The notes: generated by a model not told the origin, from the letters alone. Positions 36,807-48,202 are shown, counted from the first letter of the stretch. The stretch is DNA of 64,000 bases from Vesta saturnalis (GCA_036346205.1 JARFJB010000408.1:567501-631500), one strand, 5' to 3'. Numbers and translations: made by a program.

Positions 36807-39062
36807 AGTAGTAATGGGGCACCATCCCCACTCCTCCTTTTTACGTCACAAGCCCCGCCCACTTTCACTTTTTTATATGCCCACGTGGGAGACCGCATTT
36901 TCCACCCTTATTTTTACTCGCTTACGTGTAGGACGTATTTTTTCACCCCTATTTTTACACATCCACGTGTGAGACCGTATTTTCAACCCTTTCTTCTCGA
37001 AGGTCCTTTTTTCAACCCTAATTATTTTTTACTTGCGCACGTATAGGACGTATTTTTTACCCTTATTTTGAGATGGTGATCTTTTTAATTATTTTTATTA
37101 ATATAAGATGATGATCTTTAATTATATTTATTAATTAATTATCCTAGGGAAATTCTCAATCTGATAGTTTATAAGATGATGATGATCTTTAATTATTTTT
37201 ATTAATTATTTTTTATCCTAGGGAAATTCTTAATCTGATAGCTTTAAGATGATGATGATCTCTATTTATTTTTATTAATTAATTATTTTTACTTGCTTAC
37301 GTATAGGACGTGTATTTTCACCCCTATTTTTTACACACCCACGTGTAGGATGTGTTTTTTCACCCCTATTTTATGGCAGCTCACGTATAGGATGTGTATT
37401 TTCAACCCTCATGGTTTCTTTTCGAAGTCAACCCTAATTAGAGCCTTTTTTGCATATGCTCACGTGAGGGGCAGGTCTTGGTCCTGGGGGCTGGATCTGG
37501 ACCTTGGTCTTAGGGTTATTTTTAATGGTATTAAGGTCCTTCTGACTATATTAATAGCAGTACCCCTGGAGGTTAGGCAAATGCACACGCATACAATGTT
37601 GGAAATTGAATAATTAATAAGATATTATTATTAAAATTATCGGTCCTATTGCTTTAAAATGGTCAAATGCTATTGGATGATCTTTTACCTAAACGTTGTA
37701 TTTCTAATAAGGAGGTTCTTGTGCGGCCCGTGTAGGGCTTCGCAACTTGTTCTCGGGCCTTCGCCCCCTGGCTGGAGGTGGTATGGGAACCCTAACCTTA
37801 TAAGACAAGTGTAGAGCTTAGCCCCTATCGTGGCCCCCTTGGTGCAATTGTATGTAGGTTCTAACTTAGTCTTACAGCTGTAGGTCTTCGCCCTGTCATA
37901 CAAAAATTGTATTCTAATAAGGGGGCTCTTGTAAGGCAGGACTTGTATCAGGGTCTGCGCCCTGGCCCCTTTGAGTAAAAATTGATTTTAGCGCCATCTA
38001 GGGGCGTATAGACTAATGAACATTTTCTATAATAGAAGCTGATAATCCACACCTCTCTCCTGCTCTATGCTGTTTCTTCCTCCCCCACTCTCTTTCTCAC
38101 ACACGCACAAACAAATCAATTAATTAATCAATCTCAAACAAATCACGTTCGATCATCAGATAAAACTCAATCAATCAACCGAAATTATGTCTTACAGTTT
38201 GCGGAAACCAGATTACAGCATTAAAGTGTAATTAAATATGACGTGAAATAATAAATAATTTCTACCCTAATGCAATGATGCTTTATATATAGGCTGATTC
38301 TCTAAACAGTCACCACCTATACATTCGGAACATCATATCTGATTTATTTGCATGTTTAATTACATACACACACACACAAAACTGTTTTATTGTAACGTGT
38401 TCATCAACTGTTGTAAAAACCCATTAAAATGTAATAATTACTTATATATATAACATAGAGTTAAATTAAAATTAACATGTTTTAAGAATATCAAACTGAT
38501 ATAACGGAAATAAAAGGCAAAAGGTTTTAATGGTTTATTATTATACAAATTAACAATAACTACAAGTTTAAAAACCGTGCGTACCTACTATTTTGTAGAG
38601 TTGATCTTACGAAGTCATCCTGTGTAATAATACATTTTTAAAATATCTTTATCGGCATTTTTTAGCAATATCAGGTAGAAAACATATATTAAAAATTATA
38701 CGCTTACCTTTAGAAGTTTTTCCTTCAACTGTACAATATGTTAAACTGAATTTTTTATACAACGTGTCTCACTAAAATGCGACTTGTGAATGGTTGGCTA
38801 TAAACAGCCCATTACATACCTGTCATTAGCTATTTAGAAAGTAATACAGAAAAACCTGAATTCGTATTTAACAAACATGTACTTACAAAAAAAAAAAATT
38901 ACATTCAAAACACAAATGTTTTAAAAATTTTGCTAACGCGGAAATTACCTTTTAAATAATTGAATCTTTAGGTTACGTAAAAACTATCTAATACCACTAA
39001 TGTTACAGCGTAATAATAAAAACTCATTAAACAGTGATTACACATTAATTACATTTAAAATC
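36807..39062 (+). repeat. Left 2.26-kb inverted repeat of the Polinton-like element
   Basis: It opens agtagtaatggggcaccatc. The first ~600 bp contain a loose tandem array with CACGTG or TACGTA boxes followed by ggacgtattttttcaccc (near 36884, 36934, 36962, 37038, 37300, 37340 and 37382). Further in lie a small minus-strand ORF (37903-37685), a short ta run and (ca)n near 38367. It ends at catttaaaat (39062), where identity with the right arm stops. Confidence 0.9.
37685..37903 (-). CDS. Small ORF conserved between the two arms (left copy)
   Basis: A 72-codon frame begins MYDRAKTYSCKTKLEPTYNC and ends RNTTFR. The right arm carries the same frame with only three substitutions over the shared part. 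It lies in the most GC-rich part of the arm. Conservation may merely reflect arm homogenisation, so coding status is uncertain. No domain is recognised. Confidence 0.3.
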   Translation of the reverse strand: MYDRAKTYSCKTKLEPTYNCTKGATIGAKLYTCLIRLGFPYHLQPGGEGPRTSCEALHGPHKNLLIRNTTFR

Positions 39063-39119
39063 CACACTCTAACATAGCCCCTAGGGGCATGTTTATAAAT
39101 CTAAACGCCTCTTTTATGG

Positions 39120-39167
39120 TCGAGGTGTTTTCTCCTAAGACGGCCGTCTTAGGAGAAAATACCTCGA
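39120..39167. repeat. 48-bp near-perfect palindrome
   Basis: Left half tcgaggtgttttctcctaag then acgg; right half ccgtcttaggagaaaatacc then tcga. The halves have one mismatch and no loop, centred on ACGGCCGT. It sits ~60 bp inside the left arm boundary, in the unique spacer. It is a candidate recombinase or replication site, or the scar of a hairpin-ended intermediate. Confidence 0.9.
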
Positions 39168-39375
39168 TCAGGCCTACATGTAAAGTAATATAGAGGTGAA
39201 ACTAACTAGCTAATGTGTTTTGCTGCTACACGTATCACAGTATTGAAGATTCTGTTTATGTATTAGAAAACGTACTACAGTCTCGAAACAGAATGCAGAT
39301 AAAAAATTGAAGGAAGTGAATACGGTACAACTTCTGCGAACGAGCTGAAAAATTTGAAGTGTGTGCAGCATTTCC

Positions 39376-39450
39376 AGAGCCGTGTTGAAACCAGTTAATT
39401 TAGGGCTAACCTCAGGTCCATGTAATAATGTCTGATAAAAGTATTAGGGT
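39376..39450 (-). repeat. Short LINE-like duplication
   Basis: catttccagagccgtgttga and about 60 following bases resemble 40430-40495, at the 5' edge of the LINE tail, in the same orientation. It is probably a second fragment of the same LINE, or a duplication made during insertion. Confidence 0.5.
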
Positions 39451-39567
39451 TATTATTATAAGTTTTTGTTATGAATTAATAAGTTCAAAGGTAAATATGT
39501 AATTATATTTAGAATTTACATCAGTTCTACATACATAAAGACAAAATTTACATCGATTGGGGCTTGA

Positions 39568-39640
39568 ACCTTGGTGGCGCAGTTGGTAGCGCGGTACTCT
39601 AGCAAAGTACAGGTCGTAGGTTCGAATCCTACTCGAGGTA
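39568..39640 (+). tRNA. tRNA-like gene with AGC anticodon
   Basis: A 73-nt cloverleaf can be drawn completely. Acceptor ACCTTGG pairs with TCGAGGT (two wobbles), D stem GCGC/GCGC, anticodon stem GTACT/AGTAC with loop CTAGCAA (anticodon AGC, alanine by decoding), variable AGGTC, T stem GTAGG/CCTAC with TTCGAAT, discriminator A. An A box (tggcgcagttgg), a B box (ggttcgaatcc) and a T5 terminator at 39644-39648 are present. It lacks the G3:U70 pair that marks tRNA-Ala, so charging identity is uncertain. It lies in the spacer of the Polinton-like element. A tRNA gene, tRNA pseudogene or SINE head are the options; the intact stems favour a gene. Confidence 0.7.
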
Positions 39641-39964
39641 AACTTTTTATTTATGTATTTAATAAAATTAATAATAATTTTTAATTATTAGGGTTATTAG
39701 CTACTTTTATAGATTGTTACAATATAATCGTTCAAGGTGAAGACGATGAGGTGTTTGTATATCAAAAATCTCGTTTGATCTCATGAGATGTGTATAGCTT
39801 TTCTTAAAAAATACCTGCGAAGCTGTCTCATTCAAAAATCTCATGCAAAAAAAAACATCAATAATCGTTAGCAATGTAGCTGTATCCGCTGTTATGCTTA
39901 CTTAATATATACATATCACTAGTATGGCTTTTTTGATGTCGACAGAAGAAGCATGATTTCGAAC

Positions 39965-40480
39965 AGTTTTTTTTTATGATTGTGGACCTGAACAGGCTAA
40001 ATAAGGCCTATCGTGCTAAAGCACTCAGGAACACTTAGGAGGATGGATAGAGGGATAATGAATTGCCAATAGATGCCTATGAACAGCTACCTTAAATTTT
40101 CTCATATCATAAGTGAGAGGAAAACAGGAACTAGGGAGATTATTCCAGAGTTTAGAAGCCGTGTAGAAAAATGTGGATTGCGGCCGTTTGGTACGACAAG
40201 TGGAGATTTGTACTGCATACTGATGATGTGAATGAGCGAACCGAGTGTTTCTCGCAAAGATAGCCGGAGATGGTATCAAAGAATGTAATTCACCAGCACA
40301 ATAGCCGTTGTAATAACGATAATACAAAGAAAGAACTGAAACCATCCTTCTACGCTCAAGGGACTGTATGTGAGAAGTTAAGGACGGGCCATTTATAAGC
40401 CTAATCGCTCTCTTAAGTTGTAGTATTTCCAGAGCTCTATCGAAATCAATTAAATTTAAGAATAATCCCATCTCTATGTA
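39965..40480 (-). pseudogene. 5'-truncated LINE: RT C-terminal region and 3' tail
   Basis: The minus-strand frame 40471-40025 (148 codons) reads LKRAIRLINGPSLTSHIQSL, then ERRRMVSVLSLYYRYYNG, HSLIPSP and FFYTASKLWNNLPSSCFP. This is the typical C-terminus of insect non-LTR retrotransposon ORF2 (Jockey/CR1-like). After the stop, the complement reads ggccttatttagcctgttca and ends tcataaaaaaaaac near 39965, a LINE 3' end. All upstream domains are missing, as in dead-on-arrival copies. It inserted into the spacer of the Polinton-like element. The frame is still open, so the insertion is not very old. Confidence 0.85.
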
Positions 40481-40507
40481 ATAATAGACATAGTATAAAA
40501 GTTACAT

Positions 40508-41111
40508 ATTTTAAATGTAATTAATGTGTAATCACTGTTTAATGAGATTTATTATTATGCTGTAACATTAGTGGTATTAAATAGTTTTTACGTAACCTGA
40601 AGATTCAATTATTTAAAAGGTAATTTCCGCAAAATTTTTAAAATATTTGTGTTTTGAATGTAAATTTTTTTTTTGTAAGTACATGTTTGTTAAATACGAA
40701 TTCAGGTTTTTCTGTATTACTTTCTAAATAGTTAGTGACAGGTATGTAATGGGCTGTTTATAGCCAACCATTCACAAGTCGCATTTTAGTGAGACACGTT
40801 GTATAAAAAATTCAGTTTAACATATTGTACAGTTGAAGGAAAAACTTCTAAAGGTAAGTGTATAATTTTTAATATATGTTTTCTACCTGATATTGCTAAC
40901 AAAAATGTCGATAAAGATTTTTTAAAAATGTATTATTACACAGGATGACTTCATAAGATCAACTCTACAAAATAGTAGGTACGCACGGTTTTTAAACTTG
41001 TAGTTATTGTTAATTCATGTATAATAATAAACCATTAAAACCTTTTGCCTTTTATTTCCGTTATATCAGTTTGATATTCTTAAAACATGTTAATTTTAAT
41101 TTAACTCTATG

Positions 41112-41165
<54 letters not shown>

Positions 41166-41226
41166 AGTAATTATTACTTTTTAATGGGTTTTCACAACAG
41201 TTAATGAACACGTTACAATGAAACAG

Positions 41227-41268
<42 letters not shown>

Positions 41269-42821
41269 AATTAAACATGCAAATAAATCAGATATGATGT
41301 TCCGAATGTATAGGTGGTGACTGTTTAGAGAATCAGCCTATATATAAAGCATCATTGCATTAGGGTAGAAATTATTTATTATTTCACGTCATATTTAATT
41401 ACACTTTAATGCGTTCAGTTTGAACTGTAATCTGTAAGACATAATTTCGGTATATTGATTGAGTTTTATCTGATGATCGAACGTGATTTGTTTGAGATTG
41501 ATTAATTAATTAGTTTGTTTGTGTGTGTGTGAGAAAGAGAGAGGGGGAGGAAGAAACAGCATAGAGCAGGAGAGAGGTGTGCATTATCAGCTTCTATTAT
41601 AGAAAATGTTCATTAGTCTATACGCCCCTAGATGGCGCTAAAATCAATTTTTACTCAAAGGGGCCAGGGCGCAGACCCTGATACAAGTCCTGCCTTACAA
41701 GAACCCCCTTATTAGAATACAATTTTTGTATGACAGGGCGAAGGCCTACAGCTGTAAGACTAAGTTAGAACCTACATACAATTGCACTAAGGGGGACACG
41801 ATAGGGGCTAAGCTCTACACTTGTCTTATAAGGTTAGGGTTCCCATACCACCTCCAGCCAGGGGGCGAAGGCCCGAGAACAAGTTGCGAAGCCCTACACG
41901 GGCCGCACAAGAACCTCCTTATTAGAAATACAACGTTTAGGGAAAAGATCATCCAATAACGTTTGGCCATTTTAAAGCAATAGGACCGATAATTTTAATA
42001 ATAATATCTTATTAATTATGCAATTTCCAACATTGTATGCGTGTGCATTTGCCTAACCTCCAGGGGTACTGCTATTAATATAGTCAGAAGGACCTTAATA
42101 CCATCAAAAATAATCCTAAGACCAAAGTCCAAGACCTAGGTCCAGATCCAGCCCCCAGCACCAAGACCTGCCCCTCACGTGAGCATATGCAAAAAAGGCT
42201 CTAATTAGGGTTGACCTCGAAAAGAAACCATGAGGGTTGAAAATACGCATCCTATACGTGAGCTGCCATAAAATAGGGGTGAAAAAACACGTCCTACACG
42301 TAGATGTGTAAAAAATAGGGGTGAAAATACACGTCCTATACGTAAGCGAGTAAAAATAAATAATTAATAAAAATAAATAAAGATCATCATCATCTTAAAG
42401 CTATCAGATTAAGAATTTCCCTCAGGTTAAAAATAATTAAAGATCATCATCATCTTATAAACTATCAGATTGAGAATTTCCCTAGGATAATTAATTAATA
42501 AATATAATTAAAGATCATCATCTTATATTAATAAAAATAATTAAAAAGATCACCATCTCAAAATAAGGGTAAAAAATACGTCCTACACGTGCGCAAGTAA
42601 AAAATAATTAGGGTTGCAAAAGGACCTTCGAGAAGAAAGGGTTGAAAATACGGTCTCACACGTGGATGTGTAGAAATAGGGGTGAAAAAATACGTCCTAC
42701 ACGTAAGCGAGTAAAAATAAGGGTGGAAAATGCGGTCTCCCACGTGGGCATATAAAAAAGTGAAAGTGGGCGGGGCTTGTGACGTAAAAAAGAGGAGTGG
42801 GGATGGTGCCCGTCTTCTACT
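40508..42821 (-). repeat. Right 2.31-kb inverted repeat of the Polinton-like element
   Basis: It is the inverse of 36807-39062. The most visible differences are expanded microsatellites: (TA)n at ~41113-41160 and (TG)n at ~41229-41264, each short in the left arm. Substitutions elsewhere are few. Confidence 0.9.
41726..41959 (+). CDS. Small ORF conserved between the two arms (right copy)
   Basis: A 77-codon frame begins MYDRAKAYSCKTKLEPTYNC and ends FREKIIQ. It matches the left-arm frame (37903-37685) and runs slightly longer at the C-terminus. Both copies lie within the inverted arms and point toward the outer ends. No domain is recognised and translation is unproven. Confidence 0.3.
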   Translation: MYDRAKAYSCKTKLEPTYNCTKGDTIGAKLYTCLIRLGFPYHLQPGGEGPRTSCEALHGPHKNLLIRNTTFREKIIQ

Positions 42822-42829
42822 GACGTCAA

Positions 42830-43090
42830 AATGATCGGCTGAAACTGATTGCACACAAACTATTAATTGCAATATATAGACGCCAATATGTTTGCAACAA
42901 CAAGATTGTGTATATTTTAAACTAAGACGCCAAAATTATCGTTTAGTTTAGTTGTGAAAACATTCACACAATTTTTGGATAATATGAAAACTGACTTCAA
43001 ACTGATTGCTCACAAACTATTAACTAAAATATATGTTTGCAACATCAACACTGTGTATATTATAATCCGAGATGCCAAAATGATTGCTTT
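42830..43090. repeat. Diverged ~105-155 bp tandem units at the Polinton-like target site
   Basis: The motif aaactgattgcacacaaac ... gtgtatattttaaactaaga ... cgccaaaat occurs at 42841 and, diverged, at 42998. A related unit lies left of the element at 36716-36800. Removing the element and one target copy joins the left unit to the right ones, so the element appears to have inserted into a pre-existing tandem array. Confidence 0.6.
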
Positions 43091-44185
43091 GTTACATTAA
43101 GAGGGCATGCAACGCACCAATAGGGCGTAATGATTTTTAGTGCAGTACTTTAATGTACGGGTTCAAGAATGATTGTCAAACGTACGAAAATTATGTATAT
43201 AGTAAAAATAAAGATAGAAAGATATGGAATAGTCTATGGAACTCTCTCTAGTTTTTTACATCCATTTTTTGTCATTTGAAGTAAATGTGAATAGTATTCG
43301 TTAAATTCTACTAAAAATCTTGTAGCATTTTCCGTGTATAAAAAATAAATTAAGAATTTCTTCGTTTTTATAAACATTATTTTAGCAATAATATTAAGGC
43401 ATTTAAGAGATAAGTATTGCGTCACAAACATTAAAAACTTAAAAGAATTTGAAAAATTAGTTCGCGTATTCATAGCAATCTCGATATAATGGCTAAGGAA
43501 TTAAAATTTTCCGTGTTTTAGCAATAACTCTAGAACAGTTTGATTTAGGTACAACATGTCATACCACTTTGTAGCAAATTTTATCGCCAATTCGATTACG
43601 TAACAAATAAATAGGGTATTCCATTTAAACATAGTTATTTGTATTACAAAGCCAGAAAATGGCTGTTTGCGAGTACGAGTAAACCTTAACTTGGTCTTGT
43701 CCTACAAATTTATGAGTACTCGCAAACCATTTTATGGCAGAGTGCCGAAGTCAACAATTGCTATTAAAATCCTTACCAATTTGTTGACTATATAATAATT
43801 TATAGATGTAATTTGTAATTTATAAGAAACTAATACGTACATAATAACGCATACGTACACGTACACGGTAACGCGATTAGGGTTTGTGTTATGTCAAATG
43901 TCGATTATGCCAAATGGCGATTATGTCGAATAGTCTATCAGTTCTGTCACTACAAGGAATACTAACTGTAATTTAGTATTATTTTTGTAAGTATAAGTAT
44001 AGGTATCTTTAAATTACAAACTTAATTAGATTCCAAATAGGAGTTACGGTCCATTTTGTAAACGTCAACCAGCTGTCAAGATTTCGGAAAATAATTTTTA
44101 TCTCAAAAACCGTAATAGATGGGCATGGTGTAGTTTCAATAAAAGACTCAAAATTATGGTTCCCATTCAAAAATGCAAAAGTATA
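43091..44185. other. Mostly unrecognised; small hairpin and 16-bp repeats
   Basis: At 43651-43737 an imperfect hairpin pairs gccagaaaatggctgtttgc with its counterpart ending ccattttatggc. At 43891-43935 a ~16-bp unit repeats (atgtcaaatgtcgatt, atgccaaatggcgatt, atgtcgaatag). A single MITE-like end (tagggtattccattt) lies at 43612. No coding sequence is recognised. Confidence 0.45.
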
Positions 44186-44336
44186 TAGGGTGTTCCATTG
44201 AAAATAACAAAATGACTTCCGGTTTAACCGGAAAATATTTCAGTTGAAGAGAACGCAATCAATTATACCTGATTCTAAATCTTCAAGTTTTTATTTTGGT
44301 CACAACCTCATAAACAGCCTCGCTGAGGTACCCTGT
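44186..44336. mobile_element. Short mariner MITE (~150 bp)
   Basis: It starts tatagggtgttccatt and ends ggtaccctgtata at TA dinucleotides. It contains the palindrome ttccggtttaaccggaa at ~44218. Size and ends fit a mariner-type MITE. Confidence 0.65.
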
Positions 44337-46272
44337 ATAATAGACATTCAGGGTACGCGTTTTATAAAATCCAACCTCGTATGGCCCCGTTACAGTTGAC
44401 ATGATCGATGTCATGATCAGTAGGTACATTTGTTTAAATTTATCTTGAAAGTAAGTGAAGTGTTATAGTTTAGCTTCTTAGTATTAAGTTATAAAAATAT
44501 CCTTCATATGAAAGTAAAATAGATAAAAAAATAGAAAATAGAAAAAAATAAGTTTACTAAAAGTGTTTAATAAATGTACAATAATAAAAAAAATTTAAAC
44601 ATATTAAAGATGCAGGAAATAATATTTCCAAGCTTAAATTCATTTAACTCTTTCTATGGCGTGCTTCGCATTTGTCATTAATTCTGACCCCTTCATTCCT
44701 TTCAATAAGGCGCCGGTAAATTAAACTGGATAGAGTTATATACAATTGCTAAACCTTTTACCTTTAAGTACTTTTAATCTTTCTGTAAAAATAATTAAAA
44801 AACGTTTCGTTCTAATTAGCGTTGATCAGATAAAATCTTACTACGAGTACACTATTCATTCCGTAATATTTGTTAACTCTAGAACTAGAAATGTGACATT
44901 ATTAAAATGAATTAAAACAGCTAATTTATATAACACTGTCCAATAAAGAAACGTCTCGTAGATGTTCACTCTTTCCTTGTGCGATAGTAATTCTTAATGA
45001 TTCATTACATGTTTATACTTTTTTATAGAAGTAGATTGTCGGAATGTCTAGCATGCTTAATGTTAAAATTGTTCTTGTTAGATAAATGGATGGCACGCGT
45101 TAATAATGACTGTGCTATTAAATTCTACCATAAGATAAGTATATAGTTGCTCGTGTCCGGGATGTTGAAAATAACATTAAATAAAATTCGCATTAGTTAT
45201 TGTCTGTGTTGACAGACACCTGTTGTGCATTTGGATTTTGAAAAGAATAACGTCTGTAAGTTGTTGCCCTTTTGCTAAACAAGTTAATCAAACAGGATGC
45301 ATTAATTTTATGGAAAGAAGAAAGAAGTATATGTGTATTGGATATTTGGGGATATTTATATCTCTTACTAAGAGATTAAAAACATACCAATGAGGTTATT
45401 TCAGAAGTATACCAATCTTCAGTAGGGCAACCGGCGCAGCAATGTACACTCTTAGAATCTTCATTTTTTGCTGGATTGCAATTATTTGCTAGATATAATT
45501 TGATAATCTGCTATGATACCGACTGCCCCCTCCCACAAGGTCTGCTAATCTACAGGTATCTCGGAAAATCACCAACAAACTCCTACAGTGAGTTTGCAGG
45601 ACCAAATTAGGACATTCTTCCTTCTTTAAATTTTATCCCAAAATCCACCCCTAACAAGTTATACGCTCTCAAATTTCAATTTCAAATGTAGAAAAATCAC
45701 TTTATCTCCATAAATTATGAAATTTTTTTATAGATTTTTATACAGCCGATCTATCTTGTACAAGTCAAAATTTTATAGAAATTTAAAAAAAATCGCACGA
45801 CTAGAACTACTCGTTCAGCAGTGGCGTCTACCTTCAACTCAAAAAAAAATTATTTTTGAAAATAAATTAAAATTTGTCTGCTTTATTTTGGTAATACATT
45901 TTAAAATAAAGGAATTTTGTCTCGTAAATTTTTCTTCTAAAATCGACGATTTTTGTGAGAATTTAAAAAATAGTTTGTATTCTACAACAACTGGTTCGCG
46001 CTTATTTGATAATTCGTTTAGTAGTAGGCTGCGTCTTCAAGACAAAAAAAAAATAGTTAATTGGCTAAAGTTATTACGTACCTAAGTGAAATGTGTACCT
46101 GTTTATTATTTTAATGTTTCCTTTTTTTTAATGTATTACCAAAACAAAGTAGAAAAATTTAAATTTATTTTGCAAAAATAATTTTTTTAAGGGTTGGAGG
46201 TTGACGCCAGTGCTCAACGGGTGTTTTAGTGTAGCTTAAATTCAAGCAGGTTATAACATAAAAATTCGCATA
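44337..46272. other. Unrecognised interval with a 122-codon ORF
   Basis: The ORF 45717-46085 on the plus strand begins MKFFYRFLYSRSILYKSKFY and is rich in Lys, Phe and Ser. I recognise no domain, and it is interrupted by A-runs typical of decayed transposon DNA. The rest of the interval shows no gene or RNA. Confidence 0.35.
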
Positions 46273-46798
46273 TATAGAGTGTGCCGTAATAGCGGTACAT
46301 AACCCATCCATCTCATTTTACTTTACTTTTTTACTGCGGATTTCGTTTCTATTATGAAACACAACCACTTTCTATTAAACATGTCGTATAGCTAAACTTA
46401 AGCATTTTTGAAATATTTGTACATTTAGATAAAAAGTTCACATTTTTCATCGAAGATTAAAAATTCATTTTGACGTTACTATCAAATTCATTATTATGTA
46501 ACTTCGTATGTAAATAGTGCTCAGATTGACCTTTTAAAAAATACTACGACTGATTTAATTTTTATACAAGGTATACCACAAATACCAATTTATTGTTTTT
46601 TTATTTCAAATATAAATAACTATCTTATCTTAAATACAATATCCTGTATAATATGTCATGGTTTGATATAAAATAGAACGACCTACAGTAGTTTTTGTGG
46701 TAAGGAAATTTAGTCCATCTGCAACGCTTTTTGAAATATTTACAATTTTTATATTTACATATGCATTAATAACTGTATCATCGATATGACACTCTGTA
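46273..46798. mobile_element. MITE-like pair of ends with a nested shorter pair
   Basis: tatatagagtgtgccg at 46273 is the inverse of gatatgacactctgtata ending at 46800. Inside, tatacaaggtatacc (~46564) and atatcctgtata (~46650) form a second, weaker pair. The interior is non-coding. It may instead be the 3' end of the decayed mariner next to it. Confidence 0.45.
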
Positions 46799-47034
46799 TA
46801 AAGATATGATATCGGATATATTGTTAAATTGGTTGAAGGGGATCTCACCTAACTTTAACACTTTTGATTAATTACAAATCTTATACTTATGTACACTTTA
46901 TACTCGTCAAATAAATTTGACCAGTCTAAAAACAGTAACAGAACAATTATCTGTTAAAATTAACACAAACGCAATTATAGTTCACTGTGTTATAAAGTTC
47001 ATCAAATGCCGGTTAAAGCATGATTTCAAATACT

Positions 47035-47990
47035 TATAAAAGATGTTCAAAAACGTCACCATTAGCTTGACTACATTTTAAAATCCTTTGCTTAAAAGAT
47101 TTATCAACATCGCTAAGCATTGTTGATGTAATAGATGAGAATGCTTCACGGATTCGCTCCTTCATGTTCTCCATAGAGGTTGCCGGCGTTTGATATATAA
47201 TCTCTTTCACATAACTCCATAGGAAGATGTCAGGCTATATTAGATCTGGAGTTCTTATCGGAAACGCAATTGGTCCAAATCGAACCGATCCACTTACTCT
47301 CAAATTTTTCATTTAAACAGTTCCAGAAATACGGCTAGTGTGGATGGGGGCCCTATCTTGCTGAAACCACATAGCTTCTCTAACATTTTGTGGAACATCT
47401 GCTAATATCTCTGGTAATGTAGTTTGCAATAAATTTAAGTACTCGTTACTTTCTATAATGCCTTCAAATAAAACAGGACCTATAATGTCCTAGTATTCCC
47501 GTCCATACGTGTAACAACCACCTATGTTGACGATCTACAAGTCGGCTAAAATGGGGATTTAATTGACAATACAGGTACGTGTTGTATCGATTACTGATAG
47601 AAGTGCTGTGAAATGTTGACTCGTCGTGAACATTACATTCAGGAAAAATATTCTGTTTTCATGAAACCTTAACAAGACCCAGTTACAATATTCTAATCGG
47701 TGTTGCTTATCTTCCCTACTAATTATTGGTGTGCTGTTATCTGGTAGGGGTGATACTTGTTTTCTCTTAATTGCGTCCAACTGTGCGCATACTACGCTCT
47801 ACCATGTCACCTAATTTTCTTTAACTTGTATTCGGCTGCTCAATTACTCTTAATATAGTTTTTAGCATTTTAAATAACATAAGATGTTCAAACGTTTGAT
47901 ACGTATTAATGATACGTTTAACTGCACTTGTAAAGTTTGATTTATACGTTTCTTCGTTTTTCATGTTTACTGCTATTATGATAAATGTTA
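47035..47990 (-). pseudogene. mariner-like transposase, heavily decayed
   Basis: Minus-strand fragments keep mariner order. CNWVLLRFHENRIFFLNVMF (~47690-47635) is the first catalytic region. PHFSRLVDRQHRW (~47545) and GILGHYRSCF follow. MWFQQDRAPIHTSRIS (~47375) carries the second Asp. GPIAFPIRTPDL lies near 47260, then DIFLWSYVKEIIYQTPATSM and finally QANGDVFEHLL (~47065). At least five frame breaks are needed. Possible ends of the mariner type lie at 46273 and 48203, but linkage to this copy is uncertain. Confidence 0.75.
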
Positions 47991-48202
47991 TTGCTGGAAA
48001 ATGGTTTTAGAAAAATTAAAACAATTAGTTTAATTAATTCTAGACTAATATAACTTTTTACAAAAATTTGTACGATAGTTACCTCACTAAATAAGGAAAA
48101 GTACACACAGTGTTCGGTTGTCATAAAAATTTTGCGAATTTTGTTTTTATATCTATTTAAAGTTTTTTTTATGAAATTACATTCTCACATATACCTAATA
48201 TA

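Larger units (their letters stand above)
36807..42821. mobile_element. Polinton/Maverick-like element with 2.3-kb inverted repeats, no Polinton genes
   Basis: The element is 6015 bp and starts AGTAG... and ends ...CTACT. Identical 6-bp GACGTC at 36801-36806 and 42822-42827 form the target duplication. AGT...ACT ends with a 6-bp duplication are the Polinton/Maverick hallmark. The arms (36807-39062 and 40508-42821) are nearly identical over most of their length. The 1.45-kb centre holds a palindrome, a tRNA-like gene and a LINE tail, but no integrase, polymerase B, ATPase, protease or capsid coding is recognised. It is therefore best read as a non-autonomous derivative. The alternative, an unrelated fold-back family with a similar signature, cannot be excluded without homologous copies. 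Confidence 0.65.

Noticed and set aside
42558..42872. 104-codon minus-strand ORF in the Polinton-like tip
   Set aside because: It translates the tandem CACGTG-box array, its repeats follow the DNA modules and no domain is present.
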